A stretch of DNA of 64,000 bases from Piscirickettsiaceae bacterium (GCA_013215825.1 JABSQN010000001.1:588679-652678), one strand, 5' to 3'. Shown: positions 39,508 to 48,878, counted from the stretch's first letter. A program made the numbers and translations. Notes: a model not told the origin generated them from the letters alone.

Positions 39508-40240
39508 ACAACTTTATAAGAAAAATGCTCATAGCTGGATGGTCATGGGGCGTGATCCTGATCGACGTGAAGATGTTATTGAAACAAATCAATATCTAAT
39601 ACAAAACAATGGTCGAGGTTTAATTCTTGATCCTGGTGGTATTGAGTCTTTTTCAGTCGTTGCTGCGGAATTTTCTAAGCATTTTGATTTGGCAAATGTT
39701 GAAGCTATTTTTGCATCCCATCAAGATCCGGATGTTATTTCATCTCTGTCTCTATGGATCCAAACAAATCCAAAATTAATCGTGTATGTACCGGCAATAT
39801 GGGTGAGCTTTATTACGCACTTTGGTGTGTCAGAAGAAAACCTTCGTCCGATACCCGATGAAGGTGGCACCATTACCTTAGGTGGGCATGATTTGGAAGT
39901 TGTTCCTGCACATTATGTTCATTCATCCGGCAATTTACATATCTATGATCCACAAGCAAAAATCTTCTTTTCTGGTGATTGTGGTGCTGCATTATTACCG
40001 ACAGATCATACAGAATTATTTGTAACTGATTTTGATGAACATACCAAAGCTATGGAATATTTTCATCGTCGATGGATGCCTTCTAATAGTGCGAAAGCTC
40101 GTTGGATTGCTGAAGTACGCAAACGTGATGTTGAAATGTTATGTCCACAACATGGTTGTATCTTTAGAGGTGAAGATGTTGAGCGCTTCTTATCGTGGTT
40201 TGAAAACTTAGATGTAGGTTCCGCATGGAGTCGAACATAA
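39497..40240 (+). CDS. ODP-like diiron protein of the metallo-beta-lactamase/flavodiiron fold
   Basis: A 247-residue protein with the six metal ligands of flavodiiron proteins in the right order and spacing: H75-x-D77-x-D79 (SHQDPDV), H142 (YVHSSGN), D161 (SGDCGA, 19 residues after H142) and H219 (PQHGC). It has no flavodoxin domain, so it is the stand-alone oxygen-binding diiron (ODP) type. In Treponema denticola such a protein senses oxygen or iron for chemotaxis. The gene overlaps one for a chemoreceptor-like protein, consistent with that role. An oxygen-reductase function is less likely without the FMN domain. Confidence 0.82.
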   Translation: MRAEQLYKKNAHSWMVMGRDPDRREDVIETNQYLIQNNGRGLILDPGGIESFSVVAAEFSKHFDLANVEAIFASHQDPDVISSLSLWIQTNPKLIVYVPAIWVSFITHFGVSEENLRPIPDEGGTITLGGHDLEVVPAHYVHSSGNLHIYDPQAKIFFSGDCGAALLPTDHTELFVTDFDEHTKAMEYFHRRWMPSNSAKARWIAEVRKRDVEMLCPQHGCIFRGEDVERFLSWFENLDVGSAWSRT

Positions 40241-40276
40241 GCCTATGTTGTGACTTTTATGAGAGAATAAGTTCTC

Positions 40277-41119
40277 ATGAGCTTATTGTCTAAAACAGTA
40301 TTATTAGTTGGCCTGCTTTTGCAGGCCAATTTTTTATGGGCTGATATTTATCGTAGTCAGAATGCGAACGGTACTATCAGCTTTTCTGATCAAGCTTCGG
40401 CTGACGCCGAGATTATTAAGCCAGTTGTTCAGACCTATCGTTATAAATATCAAGTAGCGAAAGTGTATGATGGTGATACTATTGTTCTCAAAAATGGTGA
40501 GAAGGTGCGCCTTTTAGGTATTAATACGCCTGAAATTGAAAGCCGATATCGACAAGGAGAGGCCGGTGGATACGTTGCTAAAAAATGGTTGCAAGATAAG
40601 TTAAAGCAAGGAGATGTATACCTTGAATATGATCAGAAAAAGCGTGATAAATATAATCGATTATTAGCCCATCTGTTTTTACCAAGCGGGGAGCATTTAA
40701 ATAAGTTAATGCTTGAACAAGGCTTGGCTGTACTCAGTATTATTCCGCCTAATTTACGTTATGTTGATGTGTTAATAGAAGCAGAGATGCAGGCTCAGGA
40801 AGAGGGACTTGCTATGTGGTCAATGGATGAATATCAAGTTTATCCGGTATCAAAATTATCCAAAGAACATAAATCATCGGGTTGGCATCGATTTTTAGCA
40901 ACACCGACAAAAATAACAGAAAGTCGCAAATATATACGATTGATTTTAGATAAGCATGTCGATCTTCGAATTGCCACATCCAATTTAGATTTATTCCCTG
41001 ATCTGCACTCATATATTGGTAAGAAGCTGGAAATAAGAGGCTGGGCATCTCGCCGTAAAACACATTATTCAATACTTGTTCGTCATTCAAGTGCTATTAA
41101 AATATTAACGTTAGAATAG
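40277..41119 (+). CDS. Exported thermonuclease-family nuclease with DUF4124-like N-terminus
   Basis: A 280-residue protein with a signal peptide (about 1-22, ending near LWA). A DUF4124-like segment (DIYRSQNANGTISFSDQ) is followed by a staphylococcal-nuclease domain (about 55-180). Catalytic-site features are YDGDTIVL (metal Asp), RLLGINTPEIE (Arg and Glu kept; the second metal Asp is Asn, as in some relatives) and the Arg in DKYNRLLAHLF. A C-terminal region of about 90 residues resembles an OB-like extension. It probably degrades nucleic acid in the periplasm or outside. It lies 36 bases after the ODP-like gene. Confidence 0.85.
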   Translation: MSLLSKTVLLVGLLLQANFLWADIYRSQNANGTISFSDQASADAEIIKPVVQTYRYKYQVAKVYDGDTIVLKNGEKVRLLGINTPEIESRYRQGEAGGYVAKKWLQDKLKQGDVYLEYDQKKRDKYNRLLAHLFLPSGEHLNKLMLEQGLAVLSIIPPNLRYVDVLIEAEMQAQEEGLAMWSMDEYQVYPVSKLSKEHKSSGWHRFLATPTKITESRKYIRLILDKHVDLRIATSNLDLFPDLHSYIGKKLEIRGWASRRKTHYSILVRHSSAIKILTLE

Positions 41120-41237
41120 CAATGATATTATTTTACTATTTATTAAGAGAGCTTATAGTACTGTGACTTGAGCTTGCTATCGTTGGATTTCAGTGTGACT
41201 GTGTGTGATTTTACAAGGGCCAATAGAAATCAATGGG

Positions 41238-41355
41238 TCAGTGGTTGATTTACCGACATTCATCGCATCGGCGGCTTCACGCAATGGATAGCCTTGCTCG
41301 ACTACTAATTGAGCTTAAATTCGGGTGAAAATTTAGGGCGTGTTTGTTTTGTCAT
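41238..41355 (-). pseudogene. IS3-family transposase OrfA fragment (frame-broken)
   Basis: Reading leftwards from the ATG at 41355, the start MTKQTRPKFSPEFKL matches OrfA of IS3-type elements. It then breaks by a small deletion and continues in another frame as QLVVEQGYPLREAADAMNVG followed by KSTTDP, the helix-turn-helix of the same protein. The rest of the element is missing. Confidence 0.75.
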
Positions 41356-41436
41356 TGCGTCACCTGTTATATCGACCAAGTGATAATATCACCTCGTATC
41401 AGGTGGCTAAATACTGTACCACTACCACTACATAGC

Positions 41437-41583
41437 CACATTAATGGAATTGAATCGTTTTGGGGCTATGCTAAAATACGACTTGTTAAGTTTAAAGGTA
41501 TGTTTAATTTACACCTTAAAGGGTGTGAATTTAGGATTAATAATCGAGACCAAGATTTATATAAAATCTTACTCGATATTTAG
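41437..41583 (+). pseudogene. IS1595-family transposase C-terminal fragment
   Basis: The reading HINGIESFWGYAKIRLVKFK, followed a few residues on by LHLKGCEFRINNRDQDLYKI, is the C-terminal DDE-region motif of IS1595/ISXO2-type transposases. About five residues between the two blocks are missing, and everything upstream of HIN is unrelated. It is a relic next to the IS3 fragment. Confidence 0.78.
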
Positions 41584-41667
41584 AAATAAGCCGATTAACT
41601 TGTCATGGCCCATTAATATTATTACCCAATTATAATATGTGATATTCACGTAAATATAGCGATCTGT

Positions 41668-43326
41668 TTATTTGTTTTTTGCTATCCATTCACAGCATGT
41701 TTTTAACGGCATCGGTTTGGAAATATGATAACCCTGAGCAAAATCACAGTTTAATTCTTTCAATTTGTCTAAGATTTGTTGTGTTTCGACACCTTCGGCT
41801 ACGGTATCCATTTTTAATTCTTTTGCTAATAAAATACATATCTTGACGATTGACATGGCCTCATTATCGTTCATCATTTTCATAATAAAATGTTGGTCTA
41901 TTTTGAGTTCGGTAAACGGTGCTTGATATAGTTGTACGAGTGATGAGTTTCCTGTGCCAAAATCATCAATGGATAGCGGGAATCCTTTCATCCGGAGACG
42001 ATTTAATATATCTAATGAATCAGAGACAGACGTTAGAATAGCCGATTCTGTCAATTCAATGGTAATTGAATGGGCTGGAATACCTTTGGATTTTAATTGC
42101 TTAGATAAGTATTCTGGCATCGATAGGTCTAAAAGATCTTGGGCTGAAATATTAATCGAAATTTTAGGATTAATACCCGTATTACGAAAGGATAAATAAT
42201 CATCCGTTGCAAGATGAATAACTTCATTTGTTAGATCAGAGATTAGATTATATTGTTCAGCTAATGCAATAAATTGGTCTGGAAAAATCAAGCCTCGGTC
42301 TGGATGTTGTAAACGAACTAAGGCCTCAAACCCGTGTAATTCACCGGTTTGAAGATTAATCTGTGGTTGATAAAAAAGAACAAATTGATGCTGTTCAAGT
42401 GCAGTGATTAAATCAGTTCGAGATAACACTTGGTTTTCTTTTTTGAACGGTGCTGTTTGCTGCTCATCGGTGCTTGCAAGACTATCTAGCACAAGTTTCT
42501 TTTCGCCATGAATACGGTTAATGCATTTAATGAATAAGTGCGTATCAATGGGTTTAGTAAAGGTCTCTGTGACAGTAATATTTTTTGCATCAGCAAATTG
42601 TTTTGCCGAATGTAATACGCGATCATCAAAACCACTAATAAGGAAATAGGTAGGGTGACAACCTCGATCATGCAGTAATCTCATGACTTCGATTCCATCC
42701 ATGTGGGGCATATTGAGATCAAGTAAAATAATATCGTTATCTGAAATAGATTGTTCAATAAAAATAGAGGCAGAAGTGTAGCCCGTTGCAAAAAATCCTG
42801 CGACATCAATCATCTCTAGCATCAGGTCTACTTGTTGATCTTCATCATCAACAACATATATTGAAATTTTTTCGGATATAGTAAGTGGGCCCGCTTCAAT
42901 TAGGGCCATTTCTATTTCTTTTTCATACCCTTGGGTATATTGACTGATCTCTTGATCAGTCCCTTTTATATGATTAATAAACCAATTCTTAAAAAAGACA
43001 ATAAATTCAGTAACAGATTCTTGATCTGCGTTTATGTGCTGTAATGTCTTTTGTAGTTGTTTAATCATCTTATTGTGAATAGACTGATGATTTTGACTAT
43101 GTGGATAATCAGAGACTGACATAATGGCTTCTTCACGACTAAAGTGAGATTCTGTGTAGAGGATGAGTTCATTAGCCAATTTATAAAGCAGATCGATATT
43201 GTCTTCTTGGCTGATTAAGTGGGCTTCATAAAAAAGCTGAAATAACTTTTTATGATCGTCATCAATGGCGTTAACACCCACACTAAGTGCTGGTGACCAA
43301 CACCAAGACTCAGGAATATCAGTCAT
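41668..43326 (-). CDS. Hemerythrin-receiver-EAL response regulator (c-di-GMP phosphodiesterase)
   Basis: A 552-residue three-domain protein. Residues about 10-140 are a bacteriohemerythrin with all expected diiron ligands (H25, H61, E65, H80, H84, H119, D124). Residues about 155-285 are a receiver (IYVVDDEDQQ; Asp in LLDLNMPHMDG; Lys in FTKP). Residues about 310-550 are an EAL domain with EALVRLQ, NIS, ELTES, DDFGTG, KID and EGVE all present, so it should hydrolyse c-di-GMP. The ATG at 43326 has AAGGA seven bases upstream and overlaps the end of the hybrid kinase gene. It is therefore likely that kinase's partner, with oxygen sensing built in. Confidence 0.92.
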   Translation of the reverse strand: MTDIPESWCWSPALSVGVNAIDDDHKKLFQLFYEAHLISQEDNIDLLYKLANELILYTESHFSREEAIMSVSDYPHSQNHQSIHNKMIKQLQKTLQHINADQESVTEFIVFFKNWFINHIKGTDQEISQYTQGYEKEIEMALIEAGPLTISEKISIYVVDDEDQQVDLMLEMIDVAGFFATGYTSASIFIEQSISDNDIILLDLNMPHMDGIEVMRLLHDRGCHPTYFLISGFDDRVLHSAKQFADAKNITVTETFTKPIDTHLFIKCINRIHGEKKLVLDSLASTDEQQTAPFKKENQVLSRTDLITALEQHQFVLFYQPQINLQTGELHGFEALVRLQHPDRGLIFPDQFIALAEQYNLISDLTNEVIHLATDDYLSFRNTGINPKISINISAQDLLDLSMPEYLSKQLKSKGIPAHSITIELTESAILTSVSDSLDILNRLRMKGFPLSIDDFGTGNSSLVQLYQAPFTELKIDQHFIMKMMNDNEAMSIVKICILLAKELKMDTVAEGVETQQILDKLKELNCDFAQGYHISKPMPLKTCCEWIAKNK

Positions 43327-46300
43327 CAACTTTTCCTTGGAGTAAATTAGCAATACGATTCACTAATGTCGATGCATTATAAGGCTTGTGAAGCATCGTT
43401 TCATGTAGGCTTGCATCAGAAGAAACAAGATGGCGGTTGTCACTAAAACCGCTAGCTAGTTGGACCTTAATATCTGGATAGTTTTCTTTAATATGGCGAG
43501 CTAATTGATAGCCATCAATATTTGGCATAATAACATCACTTAATACGCAGTCAATGTGGTTGGCAGCTAAAATATCTATGGCATTATCACCATCGTTAGC
43601 GAGTAATACTTTGTAGCCTGCCATCGATAAGATTTCTTGAGCTAGTTCACGTAAAGCAGGTTCATCATCAACCACTAAGATAGTTTCACCATTGCCCAGT
43701 ATGGGGTGATTTGTTTGTTTATGAGTGAAAACAGTTGTTTCAGCATCTCGATAGCGAGGAAAATAGAGATTAAATTCAGAACCAACATTCGCTTGAGAAT
43801 AAACCCTAACAATGCCGCCCGCACGTTCCATAAAACCATATACTTGGCTCAACCCAAGTCCTGTACCATTACTGCCTTTTGTACTAAAGAATGGATCAAA
43901 TATTTTACTGAGATTCTCTGGAGTAATGCCACAACCGGTATCAGTCACAGATAGTTTAAAGTAATCATTCTTTGCTAGTCCCAATAACGATGCTTCAGAA
44001 TACGATAAATTTAGTGTATTCGTTGTAAAGGTTAATGTCCCGCCCTCTGGCATTGCATATTGTGCATTAATGGTTAAATTGAGGAGAGTATCTTCTAATT
44101 CACCAGCATCAGCCCATATTTTCCAATCTGAATCACATAATTGATAATTAAATTTAATACGTGCAGTTGCTGATTTTTGTAATAATTCTTTTTGTTCATC
44201 AAGTATTTCATGTAATGCTATTGATTGTGCATGTGTGCTTTCTTGTTTAGAAAAGTTAAGCATACGTTGGGTCAGCTTGCGGCCTCGTTCACCGGCTTGA
44301 GCGATATTATCGATATATTTTTTGAGGCCTTCGACATTAGAATATTTTAAATCCATCAAATCGGTATAGCCTAGGATAACACCAAGCATATTGTTGTAGT
44401 CGTGGGCTATTCCTCCCACTATTTTACCTAGAGCATCCATTTTTTGTGCGCGTTGAAGCTGAGCTTGTTGCGTTTTTATTTGTGTTAAGTCTTGGCATGA
44501 ACCGATAAAACGACGTTTGCCATTGTTTGGCAGTGGTAGTTCAGCGAGTGAAATACGTAATGGGAACGTGCTCTTGTTTTTATGTTGTCCCATGACTTCT
44601 CGAGCATGAGATATTGTTTTTTTATTGCTTGATTGTAAGTAATTTTTTATGTGTTGGTCATGCTGACTTTTATCGGGTTCGGGCATGATGATAGAAACGT
44701 TTTCACCTAATGCTTCGTTAGTACTGTAGCCGAACAGTTCAGAGGCAGCATGGTTGAAGCTTAATATGATGCCATCTTCATCAATGGTGATAACACCGTC
44801 ACTTAAAGTATCAAGAATTTCACTTTGTTCTTGTTCTTTTTGTTTAAGCGCTTGTAAGGCTGCTCGTTCGCCAGTGACATTAAGTACAAGTGATGCAGCA
44901 CCGATAACGGTACCAGAATCATCAACTAAGGCCGTGTTATGCCATTCACAGAGTATTATCTTTCCATCTTTAGTTAGATTTTCATTAATGCTGGTCGTCC
45001 CGCCTGTTTGTGCCATCAAGCCTTGCCAGATTTCTTTTACATCAACAACCTCATCGTCAGGCAACATAATATCGGTAAAGTTACGACCTTTAACTTCTTC
45101 TAGCTTGTAACCGAACATTTTTTCAGCAGCCTCATTCCAGTTGAGCACCTGAAATGCAGTGTTCCATTCAATAGCGGCTAAGGGTGTTTGTTCGCGGTAT
45201 AACTTAAGATGTTGAAGTGATGTGTGTGCTTCATCTTCCAGTTGTTTACGTTGGGTAATGTCCTGAATCATACATAAATGATGAGGTTGGTTTGTATCCT
45301 CAACCGTTACAGGTGCAATAGTCATATCGACCCAAACATAGCTACCATCTGGATGTTGATAGCGTTTTTGCATATTAAATCCTGATATTTCCCCCGCATT
45401 TAATCGCGCCATATTATCCAAATCTTCTTGCACATCATCAGGGTGTGTAATGCTCATCCAATCAATGCTGGCCATTTCATCCATTGTTCTGCCTGCAATT
45501 GCAGCAAACTTTGGATTAACCTTATCAATTTTACCTGTAAGGGAATTAATCAGTGCAACACCCAATGGCGACTCTTCGAACATTGTTTTAAATTGTTCTA
45601 ATAAGCCCGTCGCTTCTTTACGTTGGGTAATGTCACGTGCAATGCCTAATATACCGATAAATTTGCCATTAGAATCATGCATAGGTGTTTTGATGGTCTC
45701 AACTAGCTCTGTATGACCATCATCAGCAAAAATAAGGATTTCTTCGTTTATAGAAGGTTTGCCTAGGGCAAGTGCTAATTTATCTTTTTCACGGAAAAAA
45801 TCAGCCATTTCTTTATCGACAAAGTCATAATCCGTTTTGCCAATAATCTCATTTTCTTTAGCACCAAACAGTCGTTCAAATTTGCTATTACAGGCTAAGT
45901 AGATACCATCACTATCTTTTAACCAAATAAGATCAGGTAGGGTGTGTAATAAGGTATTTATAAAGGTTCGACTTGATTCTAATGATTCTTGCAGAGAATA
46001 TTCATCGGTTACATCACGGAAGACAACGATGACTCCGGTGATTTTTCCACTTGATGAACGAATGGGGGCGCCAGAATCAGCAATTTGATATTGAGGTCCT
46101 TTTTTAGATTTGAGCATGGTGTGATTGGCTAAGCCAACAATTCTCCCTGTTGCAATTACTTTTTCAACAGGGTTATCAGCACGTTCTAAAGTTTGGGCAT
46201 GAACAATATCAAATACTGTTGTTAATGGTATGTCTAGTGCCTCAGAAAGTGACCAGCCGGTGAGTTCTTCAGCAACAGGATTAAGATGAGTAACATTGCC

Positions 46301-46999
46301 TTTAGTATCGGTTACGATGACGGCATCACCAATTGAGTCAAGAGTAATACGAAGGTTTTCTTCTCGATCAAACAATATGCGAATATCATTTGTTCGACGG
46401 CTGTCATAGCGATAAAGAATATAAGTAATTAAAGCACCGAAGATTAGGGTGACGCTAATAAGTAGGTTTTGTATGAAAGTGAACTGCTGTAACTGTGTTG
46501 CCATTACGTTATGCAGTGCTGTTTCGATATTTTTTGCTGCAAGTGTGAACTCTAAAAATTTTTGATCAAAGCGTTGATCAATATTAGAGCCAATACCAGA
46601 CTTGGAACGCGCATCCCAACGTTCATGGGCAATTGCTCGAAAGGCGTGAATTCCCGCTATTGTTTGTTCAATTTGATTACGTAAATTAGGATCATCTATA
46701 GGTATCAAACGACCTTCCTTATTTTCACCACCAGACAGCATGGCTTGTGCATACCATTCGGCTTGATCAATATGTTGCCATATTGCTTCAATATCAATCG
46801 TTCTATCATTACTAACAATTTCTTCAAACCACAAGTGTGCTGTTGTGGCTTCTACTTGGATTTCCATGCTGGCATCAATAAGTGGGGTATAACGCTCAGC
46901 AATATCTCGCCCAAGATAGGAAGAATAGAACATGGCGGACGCCATACTAATGGTGAGTAAGACGGTTAAGAAAACTATTTTAGTACTTGTCATTTTCAT
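43319..46999 (-). CDS. Hybrid sensor histidine kinase with five PAS domains
   Basis: A 1226-residue membrane kinase. TM1 (about 8-28) and TM2 (about 176-197) enclose a periplasmic helical domain of about 145 residues. Five PAS domains follow (starting near 220, 345, 470, 600 and 730). The H box is GGIAHDYNNML with the phospho-His at 866. The HATPase domain has LTINAQYAM (N box), DTGCGI (G1) and GTGLGLS (G2). A C-terminal receiver (ILVVDDEPALR; Asp in CVLSDVIMPNIDG) completes it. It overlaps the hemerythrin-receiver-EAL gene, which it probably phosphorylates through its own receiver. The signals are unknown; PAS domains often bind heme or flavin. Confidence 0.93.
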   Translation of the reverse strand: MKMTSTKIVFLTVLLTISMASAMFYSSYLGRDIAERYTPLIDASMEIQVEATTAHLWFEEIVSNDRTIDIEAIWQHIDQAEWYAQAMLSGGENKEGRLIPIDDPNLRNQIEQTIAGIHAFRAIAHERWDARSKSGIGSNIDQRFDQKFLEFTLAAKNIETALHNVMATQLQQFTFIQNLLISVTLIFGALITYILYRYDSRRTNDIRILFDREENLRITLDSIGDAVIVTDTKGNVTHLNPVAEELTGWSLSEALDIPLTTVFDIVHAQTLERADNPVEKVIATGRIVGLANHTMLKSKKGPQYQIADSGAPIRSSSGKITGVIVVFRDVTDEYSLQESLESSRTFINTLLHTLPDLIWLKDSDGIYLACNSKFERLFGAKENEIIGKTDYDFVDKEMADFFREKDKLALALGKPSINEEILIFADDGHTELVETIKTPMHDSNGKFIGILGIARDITQRKEATGLLEQFKTMFEESPLGVALINSLTGKIDKVNPKFAAIAGRTMDEMASIDWMSITHPDDVQEDLDNMARLNAGEISGFNMQKRYQHPDGSYVWVDMTIAPVTVEDTNQPHHLCMIQDITQRKQLEDEAHTSLQHLKLYREQTPLAAIEWNTAFQVLNWNEAAEKMFGYKLEEVKGRNFTDIMLPDDEVVDVKEIWQGLMAQTGGTTSINENLTKDGKIILCEWHNTALVDDSGTVIGAASLVLNVTGERAALQALKQKEQEQSEILDTLSDGVITIDEDGIILSFNHAASELFGYSTNEALGENVSIIMPEPDKSQHDQHIKNYLQSSNKKTISHAREVMGQHKNKSTFPLRISLAELPLPNNGKRRFIGSCQDLTQIKTQQAQLQRAQKMDALGKIVGGIAHDYNNMLGVILGYTDLMDLKYSNVEGLKKYIDNIAQAGERGRKLTQRMLNFSKQESTHAQSIALHEILDEQKELLQKSATARIKFNYQLCDSDWKIWADAGELEDTLLNLTINAQYAMPEGGTLTFTTNTLNLSYSEASLLGLAKNDYFKLSVTDTGCGITPENLSKIFDPFFSTKGSNGTGLGLSQVYGFMERAGGIVRVYSQANVGSEFNLYFPRYRDAETTVFTHKQTNHPILGNGETILVVDDEPALRELAQEILSMAGYKVLLANDGDNAIDILAANHIDCVLSDVIMPNIDGYQLARHIKENYPDIKVQLASGFSDNRHLVSSDASLHETMLHKPYNASTLVNRIANLLQGKVDD

Positions 47000-47094
47000 A
47001 GATGTTTAGACACCATACTTAAATTACGTGAAGATGCAGTTTTTCACTTAGACATTCTCACCTTGGTGGGAATGGCGTAACAAAAAAAATGTAT

Positions 47095-47114
47095 CTTGAA
47101 TGGTCATGGGTCTA
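47095..47114 (-). repeat. Third copy of the TATACCCATGACCATTCAAG-like motif
   Basis: Within the 197-base gap upstream of the hybrid kinase, the minus strand reads TAGACCCATGACCATTCAAG. This differs from the two motif copies at 5261-5280 and 5454-5473 at only a few positions. It lies alone, without a visible inverted partner. The rest of the gap shows no gene. Confidence 0.4.
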
Positions 47115-47196
47115 TGTATATCCATGATGATATTAGCTGGGCTACTTTCAAGCCATACTACCATAAATTATAATGACTTTGGCGATTGTGTTTTAC

Positions 47197-48081
47197 TCAT
47201 TTTATTTCAGCAAGTAGCTGTCCAATCATTGATTCGGCTTGACTTAAGTAACTACCACCAAATAAATTAAGGTGATTAATAATATGGTAAAGATTATAAA
47301 GTGTTTTTCGAGTTTTATAACCTGGATCTAAAGGATATTCTGTTTGATAGGCTGAGTAGAATTCACTACTAAAGCCTCCAAATAATTCAGTCATAGCAAT
47401 ATCTGCTTCACGATCACCATAATAACAAGCAGGATCAAAGATAACAGGGTTGCCTTGTGGATCAGCGGCGGCATTGCCTCCCCATAAATCACCATGCAAT
47501 AGAGATGGTTTGGGTGAGTAGTTATCAAAAAATACGTGTAAGGACTCTAAAAGCTGTTGACCTTTGTCTTGTATTTGACCTGTAAATCCATTTTTTCGAG
47601 CAAATTTAAGCTGCTGCCCTAAACGACGCTGCTGCCAGAATGTTAACCAGTCGTGTTCGCGGTCATTGTGTTGTGGCGTGCTACCAATAGTATTGTCGAT
47701 ATGCCAACCATAAAAATATTGAGTATGTTGATGAAGTTTGGCTAGTTGCGTGCCAAGCAACTTACTTGTTTGGCCTCGTAAGCTACTTAGCTCAATATAC
47801 TCCAAGACTAAATAACTATGACCATCGGCTTGTCCATAGCAAATAACGTCTGGAATACGGACACAGTTTAACGCCCTCATTTCTTCTAGACCATTAGCTT
47901 CAGCTTCAAACATAGCTGTTAGGTGTGGTTGATTAAGCTTGATAAAATAAGACTGGTCAGCTGTTTGTATCTGATACGCAGTATTGATACCGCCACCGCC
48001 TATTGATACAAGACGATGATTTTTTAATGGCTGTCCTGTTGCCCCTTCAATATGACGAAGAATAGAATCAAAATTAGCCAT
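47197..48081 (-). CDS. Fructosamine kinase family protein
   Basis: A 294-residue kinase of the fructosamine-3-kinase/YniA type (aminoglycoside-phosphotransferase fold). Such enzymes phosphorylate sugar-modified amines so that the sugar falls off, repairing glycated proteins. The catalytic loop is LLHGDLWGGNAA (about 194-205), the metal Asp is in VIFDPACYYGDREADIAMTE, and the nucleotide region has GGGGINTAYQI. The ATG at 48081 has AGGA eight bases upstream; a longer reading is not supported. It is divergent from rpiA, whose product also handles a sugar phosphate. Confidence 0.9.
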   Translation of the reverse strand: MANFDSILRHIEGATGQPLKNHRLVSIGGGGINTAYQIQTADQSYFIKLNQPHLTAMFEAEANGLEEMRALNCVRIPDVICYGQADGHSYLVLEYIELSSLRGQTSKLLGTQLAKLHQHTQYFYGWHIDNTIGSTPQHNDREHDWLTFWQQRRLGQQLKFARKNGFTGQIQDKGQQLLESLHVFFDNYSPKPSLLHGDLWGGNAAADPQGNPVIFDPACYYGDREADIAMTELFGGFSSEFYSAYQTEYPLDPGYKTRKTLYNLYHIINHLNLFGGSYLSQAESMIGQLLAEIK

Positions 48082-48112
48082 CACCGGTTTCCTGAGTAAA
48101 CCTAAATAAGCA

Positions 48113-48121
48113 TGGTATGCT
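48113..48121 (+). promoter_or_regulatory. Possible extended -10 box for rpiA
   Basis: TG-G-TATGCT lies about 40 bases before the rpiA start, in the 80-base gap shared with the divergent kinase gene. It fits an extended -10 element, but there is no good -35 box. Confidence 0.3.
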
Positions 48122-48161
48122 GAGACACGCGTGTTTGCCAAGATTTTAAAGGAAATTACTA

Positions 48162-48878
48162 ATGTCAGAACAAAATATAAATACAGCAATAAATGATAAA
48201 CAACGAGTAGCAATCCATGCTGCAAATTTGGTTGAAGATGGCATGATTGTTGGCTTGGGTACAGGCTCAACAGCAAATTATTTTATTGAAGAGTTAGCAC
48301 GACGAAAACAAGAAAAGGGTTTGCAATTTACTGCGGTGGCGAGTTCAGTAGTAAGTACCGTCAAAGCGCAACAATTAGGGATTGATTTATTGGCAATTGA
48401 ACATGTAGACACATTGGATCTTTATGTTGATGGGGCCGATGAGGTGACCGCTGATTTAACCCTATTAAAAGGTCGAGGTGCAGATCTAGTCAGAGAGAAA
48501 TTATTAGCTAAAGCCAGCCAACAAATGATTGTCATGGTTGATAATAGCAAGTTAGTTTCGCTGATTGGTGAAAATTATCCAATTCCCATTGAGGTGATGC
48601 CTTTTGCTTGGCAGTTAGTGCAAAAAAGTCTATATAAAATAGGAGGACAAGGTGGCTTGCGTCCTAGCGCTAACGGTGATGGTTTGGCAGTGACATCACA
48701 TGGTAGTTTGGTATTAGATATAACGTTTGATGCTCATATCGATGATTCAACATTGAATCGTTTATTAAATGCTATTCCTGGTGTAGTTGAGCACGGAATT
48801 TTCTATCGATTAGCATCATTAGTGTTGATTGCTAATAATAATCAAGTAGAAGAACGCCAAGCAAATAAAACGGGTTGA
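48162..48878 (+). CDS. rpiA: Ribose-5-phosphate isomerase A
   Basis: A 238-residue enzyme interconverting ribose 5-phosphate and ribulose 5-phosphate in the pentose phosphate pathway. The phosphate loop is VGLGTGSTANYFIEEL (about 30-45), the catalytic region is DLYVDGADEV (about 87-96), and KGRGADLVREK follows with the conserved Lys and Glu nearby. AAAGGAAAT precedes the ATG. It is slightly longer than E. coli RpiA (219). It converges with the peroxiredoxin gene. Confidence 0.96.
   Translation: MSEQNINTAINDKQRVAIHAANLVEDGMIVGLGTGSTANYFIEELARRKQEKGLQFTAVASSVVSTVKAQQLGIDLLAIEHVDTLDLYVDGADEVTADLTLLKGRGADLVREKLLAKASQQMIVMVDNSKLVSLIGENYPIPIEVMPFAWQLVQKSLYKIGGQGGLRPSANGDGLAVTSHGSLVLDITFDAHIDDSTLNRLLNAIPGVVEHGIFYRLASLVLIANNNQVEERQANKTG

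Noticed and set aside
39533-39550. GGATGGTCATGGG in the ODP-like gene as a fourth copy of the intergenic 20-base motif
   Set aside because: It lies inside a conserved coding region and matches only the core; it is best explained by chance.
41344-41436. A complete 79-residue plus-strand gene ending in the IS1595 fragment
   Set aside because: Only the part from HIN onward is transposase; the left part lies over the IS3 OrfA fragment on the other strand and is unrelated.
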